Below, in pieces: positions 28,547 to 39,732 of a stretch of 64,000 bases of DNA. Both the position numbers and the translations under genes were made by a program. The notes below the pieces were generated by a model. The model saw nothing but the letters and a program-made list of their open reading frames with translations. It did not search any database and was not told the DNA's origin. This DNA is from Anaerolineaceae bacterium (GTDB taxonomy: Bacteria; Chloroflexota; Anaerolineae; Anaerolineales; Anaerolineaceae): contig WOYY01000025.1 in assembly GCA_011620555.1 (NCBI GenBank), positions 35,843 through 99,842 on the forward strand, given 5' to 3'. Position 1 is the first letter of the stretch; every line of letters begins with the position of its first letter.

Positions 28547-30124
28547 TTATTCAACTGTGAATTCGACGAGATGTGTTTCTGGATCGTAGACAAATGTCAC
28601 GGTGCCATCGGCTGCCAAACTCAAAGTGTAGTTCGGGCCATCCTGTTCGCCGTTGGAGCCATAGTTCACGCCCCAGTCGCCATCGAGAGCAACCTTGAAT
28701 TCGTAATCGCCGGCGGGCAGGTCAACGGTCAGAGTGTACATGCCGTCATCGCCTTCGGTCATGCCGGTGGCTTCACAGGCCGGATCCCAGTCGGCGCCGC
28801 AGCCAGCCAGAGACTGGTAGGAGCCGGGCAGGTTAACCATGCCAACCAGAGCGCCCTTGATCAGGTCGCGGATCTGGGTCGAGGCGTCAACCATCGATTC
28901 TTCGGGGGTCAGATCGCCGGTCAGCGCCAGGGTAATGCCGTTATTCCAGGCGCTCCAGACGGAACCCATTTCAGGAATGTTGGGCATCGGGATGGCATTG
29001 GCGCCAGCCTGACCCATCGCCTTCAGGTCCTCATCGTCAGTCATCGCCAGAACGGATGAGTAAGCGGAGGGGCGGTTGCCGGTGATGTAAAGTTCTTCCA
29101 TCACAGAATCGGTGGCGATAAATTCGGTCAGGAAAGCCTGAGCCAAGAGGACGTTCTCACTAAAGGGGTTGATCAGGAAGCCCTGAACGCCCAGGAAGGG
29201 AGCGCCTTCATCGGGGAAGAAGGGAGCCACAGCATAGTTGACTCCACTGGCCCGGATGCGATCCAAAGCCCAGGGGCCGGCCATCAGGAAGGGGATATCG
29301 CCGGATTCGAACATGGCATGAGCCGTCTCATAATCTGTGGTTTCGGGCATCAGCCCGGCATTCACAGCATCAACCATCCACTGCACAGCCGCAATTTCGC
29401 CTTCACTATCCAAACCGATGTCATCGGGGTTCCAGGCGCCGTTCTCATCCTTGCCAAAGACATAACCGCCGAAAGCAGTTTGAATCGGGAAGGAATTATA
29501 GCCCGGATCGCCGCCAATGGCGATGGCGTATTGGACAAGGCCTTCATCCTGCAATTGCTGGCCGATTTCGAGAACTTCAGCCCAGGTTGTGGGGGGTTCG
29601 GGAACGAGGTCCGTGTTGTAGAAGAAACCGAGGTTTTCTGTGGCGTAGGGCATACCATAGAGGTTGCCATCAGTGTAGGTGAAGGCTTCCAAGGCGGAGC
29701 TCTCAAAATCGGCGGCTTTTTCGCCCAGATCAATGGGGGCAGCCAAACCGCTGTCGACCAGAGAGCCCAACCAGTCGTGCACACCGATGTAGATATCGGG
29801 GCCTTCACCAGCGGGGATCGCAATGATCACCTGGGAACGAATATCCTGAACAACGCCCAGGTCTTCAACAACCAGCTCAACGTTGTATTCATTCAGGAAT
29901 TCTTCTGCCAGACCCTGGAGGATCGGCGTCCGGGTGTCATCTGCCCAGATCCTCAAGGTCGCAACAGGTTCAACGACCGCTTCTGTCGGCTCTTCGGTCA
30001 CCACCGCTTCGGTCGCTGGGGGTTGCGTTTCAACGACCTCGGTAGGAGTGGCGCCTTGGCAGGCCGTCAAGCCCATGACCAGCACAAGGGCTAACGCGAA
30101 GGTAGTATACAATATTTTCTTCAT
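28547..30124 (-). CDS. MalE-like sugar-binding lipoprotein with extra C-terminal beta-domain (X25/pullulanase-linker-like)
   Basis: lipobox GLTAC; MalE-like core; C-terminal YTLTVDLPAGDYEFKVALDGDWGVNYGSNGEQDGPNYTLSLAADGTVTFVYDPETH. Confidence 0.88.
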   Translation of the reverse strand: MKKILYTTFALALVLVMGLTACQGATPTEVVETQPPATEAVVTEEPTEAVVEPVATLRIWADDTRTPILQGLAEEFLNEYNVELVVEDLGVVQDIRSQVIIAIPAGEGPDIYIGVHDWLGSLVDSGLAAPIDLGEKAADFESSALEAFTYTDGNLYGMPYATENLGFFYNTDLVPEPPTTWAEVLEIGQQLQDEGLVQYAIAIGGDPGYNSFPIQTAFGGYVFGKDENGAWNPDDIGLDSEGEIAAVQWMVDAVNAGLMPETTDYETAHAMFESGDIPFLMAGPWALDRIRASGVNYAVAPFFPDEGAPFLGVQGFLINPFSENVLLAQAFLTEFIATDSVMEELYITGNRPSAYSSVLAMTDDEDLKAMGQAGANAIPMPNIPEMGSVWSAWNNGITLALTGDLTPEESMVDASTQIRDLIKGALVGMVNLPGSYQSLAGCGADWDPACEATGMTEGDDGMYTLTVDLPAGDYEFKVALDGDWGVNYGSNGEQDGPNYTLSLAADGTVTFVYDPETHLVEFTVE

Positions 30125-30262
30125 CCTTTGTCTCCTTTTATTGAGATAGACTGATAAACAAGCTTAAAAACCTTCTGTGGGGGATAGTGAATCACCAAAA
30201 TATAAACGAGAAGTCCCTCCTTCAAACTATCCAACCTTTATATGGCAAATGATCAACTCGTG

Positions 30263-30291
30263 TTGACATCACATGCGTCCAAGATTATAAA
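30263..30291 (+). promoter_or_regulatory. sigma70-like promoter upstream of GH2
   Basis: TTGACA-17-TATAAA. Confidence 0.65.
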
Positions 30292-30316
30292 TAATCCACT
30301 AGTAAAAGTCAAGCAC

Positions 30317-30340
30317 AGACGGTATACCACGGACGGTATA
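30317..30340 (+). promoter_or_regulatory. direct repeats of GACGGTATA including GGTATACC palindrome; possible operator
   Basis: cagacggtataccacggacggtatagat just downstream of the promoter. Confidence 0.35.
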
Positions 30341-30378
30341 GATCCTCCACGGGTGCTCTTATAGGGATTAAACTACCA

Positions 30379-32565
30379 ATGAGACGTTTTGTCAACTTTA
30401 ACGACAATTGGCTGTTCGCGCCGGACCTGATCGGTCCTGAAATTCCCGATTCAGCCTTCAAGCCCGTCACGCTCCCCCACAGCAACCAGATTTTCGACCA
30501 TGCGGCGAATGTGGATAACCAGGATTATCAGTTCCTCTCAACCTATCGCAAACATTTTAAGCTCACCCTTCCCAATAGCCATTCCCAGGCTCTGCTCGAG
30601 TTTGAGGGGATCATGCTGGCGAGTTCGGTATTGCTGAACGGCGAACAGATCGCTGAAAACCTGGGCGGCTTCCAGCCTTTCACCCTCGACCTGACATCCC
30701 TGCTGCAGAATGGCGAAAACACCCTGACGGTGTATGTGGATTCCAGGGAGCGCAAAGACATCCCGCCCTATGGGCATTTGGTGGACTACCTCACCTTTGG
30801 CGGTATTTACCGTGAAGCCTCTCTAAAGATCGTGGACAGCGTCCATATTCAAGACATCTTCATCCGGACGGAGGATAACCTCAGTTCGCCCAAAGCGCTC
30901 TGCCAGGTGAGCCTGAGCCAGGCTGAACCCGGCCTTTCGGTCAGCGCTTCTCTTCTGGATTCGGGCGGCCATGTGTTGAAAACCTTGCAAAGCGAGGCCG
31001 ATGACTCCGAGGTCGAACTGGTTTTTGACGACCTGCCCGGTGTGCGGCTCTGGTCGCTCGACCACCCCAGGCTTTACACCCTGCAGGTCTCCCTCCACCG
31101 CAATGGGGAGCTGATTGACTCGGATTCCGCCCGTTTCGGTTTTAGAAGCGCAGAATTCATGCCCGATGGCGGCTTCTACCTCAACGGGGAAAGGGTCAAG
31201 CTCTTTGGCCTGAACCGCCATCAGTCCTACCCCTATATCGGCGCGGCCGCCCCGGCCCGCTTGCAGCGGCTGGATGCCGATATTCTCAAATTCAACCTGG
31301 CCTGCAACATCGTCCGCACCTCGCACTACCCTCAATCCCGCCATTTTCTGGACCGCTGTGACGAAATCGGCCTGCTGGTCTTTGAAGAGATCGCCGGCTG
31401 GCAGCACATCGGCGACGAAAAGTGGCAGAGACTGGTCCTGAATGACCTGAAAGCCATGATCGAGCGGGACCGCAACCGTCCGGCGATCATCCTCTGGGGG
31501 GTGCGGGTGAACGAATCGCCGGATAACGACCCCTTCTATCAAAAGACCAATGCCCTCGCCCACCAGTTGGAACCCTCCCGCCAGACCGGCGGCGTCCGCT
31601 GTTTCCTGGGCAGCAAGCTATTGGAAGACGTTTACACCTACAACGACTTCTCCAACACCGTCATTGACCCACCCGTGACGCCCTACCTGATCACGGAATT
31701 TGCCGGGCACATGTTCCCCACCAAGATCTGGGACCATGAGGAGCGTCTGATCGACCATGCCCTGCTGCATGCCCGCATCCAGGATGGACAGCTGGGCAAC
31801 CCCCGAATCGCAGGCGCGATCGGCTGGTGCGCTTTTGACTATGCCACCCATAAGGAATTCGGCTCGGGAGACCGGATCTGCTATCACGGCGTGATGGATA
31901 TCTACCGCCTGCCCAAATGGGCCGCCTACTTCTATCAAAGCCAGCAAGCCCCGGAACGGAAAATCGTCCTGCAGCCCGCCACCCACTGGACCATGGGAGA
32001 CCGTTCCGGCGGCGGCAACGACCCGCTGACGGTCTTCAGCAACTGCGACCAAGTTGAAGCCATCATCGGTGAAAGCCATCTGGGGCGGGTTAACCCGGAT
32101 TCAAAACACTACCCCCACCTCGCACATCCCCCCTTCACCCTGCCCATCCCCGAGAAATACAGCGCCTGGGGGCAATCAGAATTTTATGATCTGCAATTGG
32201 TCGGCTATCTCAACGGCGAAAAGGTGGCCGAACATTGGGTGGCCAGCCGGCAGCTGCCCACCCGTCTGGAACTGGCAACCGACACCGACCAGCTCAGCGC
32301 CGACGGGACGGATATGACCCGCCTGATCGTGCGGATCACCGACGCCTATGGCAATCCCCTGCCCTATGCCGCCAGCGTGATTCACTTCGAAGTGGAAGGC
32401 CCCGCTGACCTGATCGGTCAAAACCCCTTCCCCCTGATCGGCGGCCAGGCGGCGCTGCTGCTAAAAGCCCGTCAGGAACCCGGCGAGGTCCACATCAAAG
32501 CCCGGTGCGCGGGCTTGAACGAAGCTAAAATCCAAATGCACATTCAGAAGCCCTCCCCAGATTAA
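30379..32565 (+). CDS. GH2 family beta-galactosidase-like glycosidase
   Basis: LFGLNRHQSYPYIG, IILWGVRVNES acid/base region, YLITEFAGH nucleophile region. Confidence 0.88.
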   Translation: MRRFVNFNDNWLFAPDLIGPEIPDSAFKPVTLPHSNQIFDHAANVDNQDYQFLSTYRKHFKLTLPNSHSQALLEFEGIMLASSVLLNGEQIAENLGGFQPFTLDLTSLLQNGENTLTVYVDSRERKDIPPYGHLVDYLTFGGIYREASLKIVDSVHIQDIFIRTEDNLSSPKALCQVSLSQAEPGLSVSASLLDSGGHVLKTLQSEADDSEVELVFDDLPGVRLWSLDHPRLYTLQVSLHRNGELIDSDSARFGFRSAEFMPDGGFYLNGERVKLFGLNRHQSYPYIGAAAPARLQRLDADILKFNLACNIVRTSHYPQSRHFLDRCDEIGLLVFEEIAGWQHIGDEKWQRLVLNDLKAMIERDRNRPAIILWGVRVNESPDNDPFYQKTNALAHQLEPSRQTGGVRCFLGSKLLEDVYTYNDFSNTVIDPPVTPYLITEFAGHMFPTKIWDHEERLIDHALLHARIQDGQLGNPRIAGAIGWCAFDYATHKEFGSGDRICYHGVMDIYRLPKWAAYFYQSQQAPERKIVLQPATHWTMGDRSGGGNDPLTVFSNCDQVEAIIGESHLGRVNPDSKHYPHLAHPPFTLPIPEKYSAWGQSEFYDLQLVGYLNGEKVAEHWVASRQLPTRLELATDTDQLSADGTDMTRLIVRITDAYGNPLPYAASVIHFEVEGPADLIGQNPFPLIGGQAALLLKARQEPGEVHIKARCAGLNEAKIQMHIQKPSPD

Positions 32566-32650
32566 TTTCTTTCGATCAATCAATATTTAAAAAGTTCAGC
32601 CGAATCAATCCTGCCATCTATCAGCACTCCTTTGTTCGCAGGAAGCTTTT

Positions 32651-33697
32651 ATGACCCAGGAAGCCAAGATCATCACCCAAAAGGACGTCGCAAAATATGC
32701 GGGCGTTTCGCGCAGCGTTGTCTCCTATGTCCTCAATGATGGCCCGCGCATTGTGGCCCCGGAGACCCGCAAGAGGGTGCTGAAAGCCATCGAAAAGCTG
32801 GGCTACCATCCCAACAAAAATGCCCAGCGCCTGAAACTGGGCGCCTGCTCCGCCCAATGCTGCCTGGGAATCATCGCGGGGGGCAAAAGTTTCAATGTTT
32901 TGGAACGGTCCTACTACAATTCGATCCTGTCGGGCTTATTTGAGGAGGCTCACCGCCTGGGGCAGGCGGTCCGCTTTTTCAGCTTCTTTGAAGCGCTGAC
33001 CGATCCGGTATTCTTTAATAAGAATATCCACCCGGATGAAATCTCCTCCCTGATCTTGATCCTCCCCACCATGATCGAACCCGCGCCGGACTATGAACGG
33101 ATCCTGGACCAAATTGCCAAAAGGATCAAGAATGTGGTTTGCGTGGAGGAGACTATCAAAGGCTGGCCGACCGTGATCTTCGACCGGGCGCTGGCTGCCC
33201 AGCAGGCGGTGGAGCACCTGATCCACCTGGGCCACCAGCACATCGCCCACCTTGGCATTCGGGACGCCCGGCTGACGGGTTATCAGCAGACCCTCGAAAA
33301 GCACGGGCTGCACTATGACGAATCACTCGTCGCAATCCCCAACCCTTCCAAGATCCTGGTATCCTCCTATGAATTGACCCTTCAATTCCTGGAGCATAGT
33401 CCCCGGCCCACAGCCCTTTTCGCGGCCAGCGATGAGATCGCCATCAGCGCCATGGCCGCCCTGCATGACCAGGGCATCTCCGTCCCGCGTGAGATGGCCA
33501 TCACCTCCATTGATAATATCGACCTGGCCAGCATGGTCCGCCCCAGCCTGACCACAGTGGACGTGCCCAAGCGCCGGATGGCCTCCTTTGCGATGCAGAT
33601 CCTGATGATGAAACAGAAGTTCAATGACACCCAAAATGCGTCGATTGTCCTGCCGACGGAGTTGATCGTCCGCGAATCCTGCGGCGCAAATTTATAA
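32651..33697 (+). CDS. LacI family transcriptional regulator
   Basis: HTH TQKDVAKYAGVSRSVVSYVLNDGPRIVAPETRKRVLKAIEKLGYHPN. Confidence 0.93.
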   Translation: MTQEAKIITQKDVAKYAGVSRSVVSYVLNDGPRIVAPETRKRVLKAIEKLGYHPNKNAQRLKLGACSAQCCLGIIAGGKSFNVLERSYYNSILSGLFEEAHRLGQAVRFFSFFEALTDPVFFNKNIHPDEISSLILILPTMIEPAPDYERILDQIAKRIKNVVCVEETIKGWPTVIFDRALAAQQAVEHLIHLGHQHIAHLGIRDARLTGYQQTLEKHGLHYDESLVAIPNPSKILVSSYELTLQFLEHSPRPTALFAASDEIAISAMAALHDQGISVPREMAITSIDNIDLASMVRPSLTTVDVPKRRMASFAMQILMMKQKFNDTQNASIVLPTELIVRESCGANL

Positions 33698-33762
33698 GCT
33701 ACACGAAGCCCATGCTGGCGGCCGTCCGCTCGCTGCCTTCATTCCCCCTATTCCCCATACCT

Positions 33763-34659
33763 TCAATCCAGCGTCTTCGTCCAGAGTACGCCCTGACACA
33801 TTTCAAGGGGGTTCAGCGCCGCATACAAGCTGTTCGCCGCGTCATTCTTGGCGTCAGAGGCGAGACAGGCCAGGTTCAGCCCCATTTTTTGCATTTCGCT
33901 GAAACTTCGCAAGGCTATGGCCTGCGCAAGGCCCAGCCGTCAAAAAGCCGGATGGGTCCCCAACGGGGCAATTTCTCCCAACCCGGTTTCGGGATAGGGC
34001 CAAACCAAAGCGGTCGCCGCGTATTCCCCGGTGGGCGAGAGCGCCAGCAGGCCCAGCCGGGGATCATAATGCAGCGCGGAACTCTTCCCTCAATACCAGG
34101 CCTCATCCAGGGTCGCATCCCAAATCCTGTTTTCCAGGGTCCCCCTCGCCCCAGAATTGCCCTCCTCTGCCACCGAACTGAAGCGGAATCCAGAGGGCAG
34201 GGCCGCCTCCGGATAGCTGCGATTCAAATCGTAGATTCGCAGCTCTTCAACAATCCGCTGGGATTGGTATCCCCGCTGGCGGAAAACGCTCTGACGCCGG
34301 ACATCCCAATCAAAAGCCAAAACCGAGACCTCCCCTTTTTCGTTAGCCCAGTTTTCCTCCGTCCAGCCCAGCAAGCCATCCAGCAAAGCAGGGTCGTTTT
34401 CCAATGTTTGAGGGTGGATCAACCGCTTTCCCCGGATGAGGGCGCCCGTCAGCTGCCGGTCTTCATTTTGTCAGAGCCGGACCCTCTCCGTTAAATAGGT
34501 TTTCGGTTCCAGGTGGCGCGAACCCATATTCCAGTTCTCGGCCAGGGCCAAGCGCCAATGCCGAGGGCGGTGATCGCGGGAGGCGCTTTCCATCAGCAGG
34601 GCGCAGATCTCATCAAATTCCCGCCGGGTATGCTTATAGGGCAATGATGGGAAAGTCAA
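33763..34659 (-). pseudogene. GNAT-family acetyltransferase pseudogene with three in-frame TGA codons
   Basis: one continuous frame from ATG at 34657-34659 to stop at 33763-33765, broken at 34471-34473, 34090-34092 and 33940-33942; GNAT-like ...GEYAATALVWPYPETGLGEIAPLGTHPAF*RLGLAQAIAL. Confidence 0.8.
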
Positions 34660-34668
34660 GTGGGCGCT

Positions 34669-35679
34669 TCAATCCCGCTGAAAATACTGGTCAAGTTCTG
34701 CCCGCAACAGCTGCTTTTCAGCTTCGCCAAGGAAGGAGGCTTCAATGGCATTCCGGCTGATCTGGTGCAGGTCAGCCAGAGACAGGTCCAGCCCCGCCTG
34801 GGTCGCGAGGAAATTTTCGTTCAGATACCCGCCAAAATAGGCCGGGTCATCGGAATTGATCGTCACCCGCACGCCCAGGTCTAAAAGCTGTTTGAGATTG
34901 TGCTGCCCCATCTCCTCAAACACGCAAAGCTTAAGATTGGAGAGCGGGCAGACGGTGAGCGCGATCTGATTCTCAACCAGGTAATCGATCAATTCGGGGT
35001 CTTCAATTGACCGCACCCCGTGGTCAATCCGCTGGACCCCCAGCAGCCTGATTGCCTCCCAGACGTATTCCGCCGGGCCTTCCTCACCCGCATGCGCCAC
35101 AATCCGATAGCTCTGGTCTTTCGCCTGTTTAAAGACCTCCGTGAAAAGTGAGGGCGGCCGGCCCTGTTCGGATGAATCCAGGCCCACACCCAGGATCTTT
35201 TCCCGGTAAGGGTAAGCGTCCTCGAGCGTTTTCAGCGCGGCTTCCGGGCTGAGGTGCCGCAGGAAGCAGAGGATCAATTCCGAAGTGATCCCCATTTGCC
35301 GTTCAGCATCCTCCCGGGCCCGGGTCAGCCCCTGGATCACCACTTCAAAAGGAATCCCGCGCTCGGTATGGGTCTGGGGATCGAAAAATATCTCCGCATG
35401 ACGCACGTTTTGCTCACTGGCTTTTTTCAGGTAAGCCCACATCAGGTCATAAAAATCCTGCTCCGCCACGAGCACCTGCGCCCCCTGGTAATAAATATCC
35501 AGAAAGGACTGCAGGTTGGTGAAGTGATAGGCCTCCCGGACTTTCTGCACGGACTTGAAAGGCAGGTCCATCCGGTTGCGCTGAGCCAGGGCAAACATCA
35601 GCTCGGGTTCCAGCGTGCCCTCAATATGGAGATGGAGTTCCACTTTGGGCATTTGTTGGATAAATTGTTGTAGCGTCAT
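34669..35679 (-). CDS. add: adenosine deaminase family protein
   Basis: KVELHLHIEGTLEPE, IVAHAGEEGP, RIDHGVRS, TINSDDPAYFG. Confidence 0.93.
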   Translation of the reverse strand: MTLQQFIQQMPKVELHLHIEGTLEPELMFALAQRNRMDLPFKSVQKVREAYHFTNLQSFLDIYYQGAQVLVAEQDFYDLMWAYLKKASEQNVRHAEIFFDPQTHTERGIPFEVVIQGLTRAREDAERQMGITSELILCFLRHLSPEAALKTLEDAYPYREKILGVGLDSSEQGRPPSLFTEVFKQAKDQSYRIVAHAGEEGPAEYVWEAIRLLGVQRIDHGVRSIEDPELIDYLVENQIALTVCPLSNLKLCVFEEMGQHNLKQLLDLGVRVTINSDDPAYFGGYLNENFLATQAGLDLSLADLHQISRNAIEASFLGEAEKQLLRAELDQYFQRD

Positions 35680-35921
35680 AGTTTCCTTTGGCTTGAGGAT
35701 GAGGTGAGTGGATTTCCGAATTGCAAAAGAGGAACTTTTATTTAATAGGGCTGCTGAGGTGAGCGGAAAATGGTTTTCCTTTTCCCTATATTTCTCCCTA
35801 TTCTATATCATTTTTATGCTATTTTCAAAAATGAGATAATAAGTCGAACTGCCATTGAAGCTGATTGCGTAACCACGCCCAAGGCACCTTCCAACAGCAG
35901 CGTAAATAAAAATTAGGTGTC

Positions 35922-36164
35922 CTATTTCTTCGTGGAAAATCTTATATCCACCCCAACAGCAATCGCGGCGCCCAGAAATGGCGCGGTCAGACACAGCCAC
36001 AGGTCATCCAGCTGATGGGCAGCGAGCGCAGGCGCCAAAGACCGGGCCGGGTTCATGGAAGCGCCGGTGGCAAAGAATACCAATGCAAAAGGACCGATAA
36101 ATTCTGCCCATAAGGCGCGTTTTGTCCTCGCCTGGATTCTCTTTTTCAAGCTCACCCAGAACAA
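35922..36164 (-). pseudogene. internally deleted aquaporin/MIP remnant
   Basis: RALWAEFIGPFALVFFATGA joined directly to SMNPARSLAPALAAHQLDDLWLCLTAPFLGAAIAV; only 80 aa. Confidence 0.65.
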
Positions 36165-36343
36165 TAGGTTCTGTCCCTTAAGTCTAATGGACGGGAAATT
36201 CAGTCAAATACCATTCAAGCATATTTCTGTTTTGAAGTTAAATCAGCATTCCCATTGATCTATGGCAAACGCAAATAATCGCCTTGTCTCTTCAGCATAA
36301 ACGCATCAATGGGATAAATTTTTTTCGTGAACTCAAGAACGAA

Positions 36344-37864
<1,521 letters not shown>

Positions 37865-37989
37865 TGGATTTCACCCCATTTCAGCGATAGAGCGACCGGT
37901 TTAATAAGGAAATTCTAGCACAGAAAGAACGAAGCCAAAGCGGGAATTTTGCTTCCCCCTGAAATCTTTTAAGGGAACCCGCGTCGGGA

Positions 37990-39732
37990 TCAAATTTTAA
38001 GCCAAAAGGCGCAATACGGTGTGAAATGGATCACTGCTTTGCCAGCCTCAACCTTCATCCGCGCAGCGCCGATCAGGTCGGCGACTTCGGCTCCACTTTC
38101 CACTCCAATACCTACAGCCAGGTCAAAACTTTCAGAGCTGACGTTGACCAGGGCCAGAATCCTGGATTCGGCATCCCGTGAGGTCCGCCGGAGGGCGAAA
38201 ATCCGCTCATCCAGCGCCAGCACCTGCTGGCCGCCGTGAGGGTCGAACGCGGCCTGCTTTTCCCGAACCGCCAGGAGATGCAGCAACCGCTCAAAAACCC
38301 TCGTATGAAGGTTTTCAGGATGGGCGAATAGGGCCTCGACCTCCGCTTCCGTGAATTTCTTCCGGTTGATCGACCTGGCCCGTCCGGTCAATTGGACCTT
38401 ATCCTGGGCATTGTGGGAGCCGAACATGCTGTGATAATAGATCCCTGGCACCCCGGCCAGCGAGAGCAGGATCACCTGCGAAGCCAGATAGCGCTCGATG
38501 TCTTGATCGGTCGGTTTGGCGGCGTCATTCAGAGCGTCATACAAGGTCGTGTTAAGCTCATAGATCGTCTCGGTCCCATCCGGGTTGGAGCGGTGGGATA
38601 GCAGGCCGCCATGCCGGTGCACCTGGTCAATCACCGCTTGCAGTTCGGCCTCCGTCAGAATGCCCCTGGCCGGCAGAACACCGATCCCGTCATGCGAGGC
38701 AATGAAGTTGAAGAAAATGCCGGCCGGCGCCAACCCCGTCGCCCACCGGGTCAGCTTCGTCGAATTGCCGGATATGAGCGCATGCAAAACCAAGGGGGCC
38801 AAGGGAAACTGGTAGACCATGTGGGCTTCATCCGTCTGTCCAGTTGCCGGGTCTAGCTCGCCAAAATAACTGATGTTCTCCTCATGGGGGACGTTCGTCT
38901 CCGTGATCAAAACGACCTGCGGGTTGGCGGCTTCCAGCACCTGGCGGATGATCTTCACCACCGTGTGGGTCTGCGGCAGGTGGATGCAGGTCGTCCCCGA
39001 TTCCTTCCACAAATAGGCGATCGCATCCAACCGGATGATCACTGCACCCTGCTCCAGATAGAACAACAAGACGTCCAGAACGTCCAGCAGCACCTCCGGG
39101 TTAGCATAATTCAGGTCAATCTGGTCCGCGCTGAAAGTCGTCCAGACCTTCTTCAGCCCGGATGCCGTCTCAACTTCGGTCAGCAAGGGCGAAGTCCGGG
39201 GACGCGCCACCTGGCTCAGGTCCCAGGAGCCATCCACCTGGATGAAATAGTCCTGATAGGCCGGGTCGCCGGCCAGGAACTTCCGAAACCAGTCGCTTTC
39301 CCGGGAAATATGGTTGATGACGCCGTCCACCATGATCTTGCGTGACTGCGCCAAATGCCGAAAATCTTCCCAGGCGCCCAATCTGGGATCAATTGCCTTA
39401 TAATCCACCACGGAAAAACCGTCATCGGAAGAATAAGGAAAGAACGGCAAAATATGCAGACTGTTCAGCCGGCCGTCAAACCGCCGGTCGAGAAAAGCCC
39501 CCAAAGCCTGCAAATCGGGCTTGGCGGGGTCTTGAACGATATCGCCATAGGCGATCAGGATAACATCTTTCTCGCTGAATTTCGGCGCAGCGCCCGCAGT
39601 TTTATCCGGGGCCAAAGGCAGCCTGACCTCCCTAAGCCTGGCCATGATCCTTGTGCTTAACGCAACAGCCCGATCTTCCCCATATAAAAATGCCAGATGC
39701 TGTTCCAGTTTTCTGATTTCTTTGTCGTTCAT
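37990..39732 (-). CDS. GH13_18 sucrose/glucosylglycerate phosphorylase-like protein
   Basis: IIRLDAIAYLWKE (nucleophile), ITETNVPH, FIASHDGIGV; phosphorylase-type organisation. Confidence 0.8.
   Translation of the reverse strand: MNDKEIRKLEQHLAFLYGEDRAVALSTRIMARLREVRLPLAPDKTAGAAPKFSEKDVILIAYGDIVQDPAKPDLQALGAFLDRRFDGRLNSLHILPFFPYSSDDGFSVVDYKAIDPRLGAWEDFRHLAQSRKIMVDGVINHISRESDWFRKFLAGDPAYQDYFIQVDGSWDLSQVARPRTSPLLTEVETASGLKKVWTTFSADQIDLNYANPEVLLDVLDVLLFYLEQGAVIIRLDAIAYLWKESGTTCIHLPQTHTVVKIIRQVLEAANPQVVLITETNVPHEENISYFGELDPATGQTDEAHMVYQFPLAPLVLHALISGNSTKLTRWATGLAPAGIFFNFIASHDGIGVLPARGILTEAELQAVIDQVHRHGGLLSHRSNPDGTETIYELNTTLYDALNDAAKPTDQDIERYLASQVILLSLAGVPGIYYHSMFGSHNAQDKVQLTGRARSINRKKFTEAEVEALFAHPENLHTRVFERLLHLLAVREKQAAFDPHGGQQVLALDERIFALRRTSRDAESRILALVNVSSESFDLAVGIGVESGAEVADLIGAARMKVEAGKAVIHFTPYCAFWLKI

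Noticed and set aside
33712-34494. 260-aa plus-strand ORF
   Set aside because: Antisense to the GNAT pseudogene, whose frame has recognisable family motifs.
33763-34659. TGA recoding (Trp/Sec) as explanation for the GNAT frame
   Set aside because: Other confident genes here end at TGA (e.g. mrfA-like, ruvC, the TPR gene), no Sec tRNA or SECIS evidence was seen, and one TGA replaces an expected Arg. Pseudogene is simpler.
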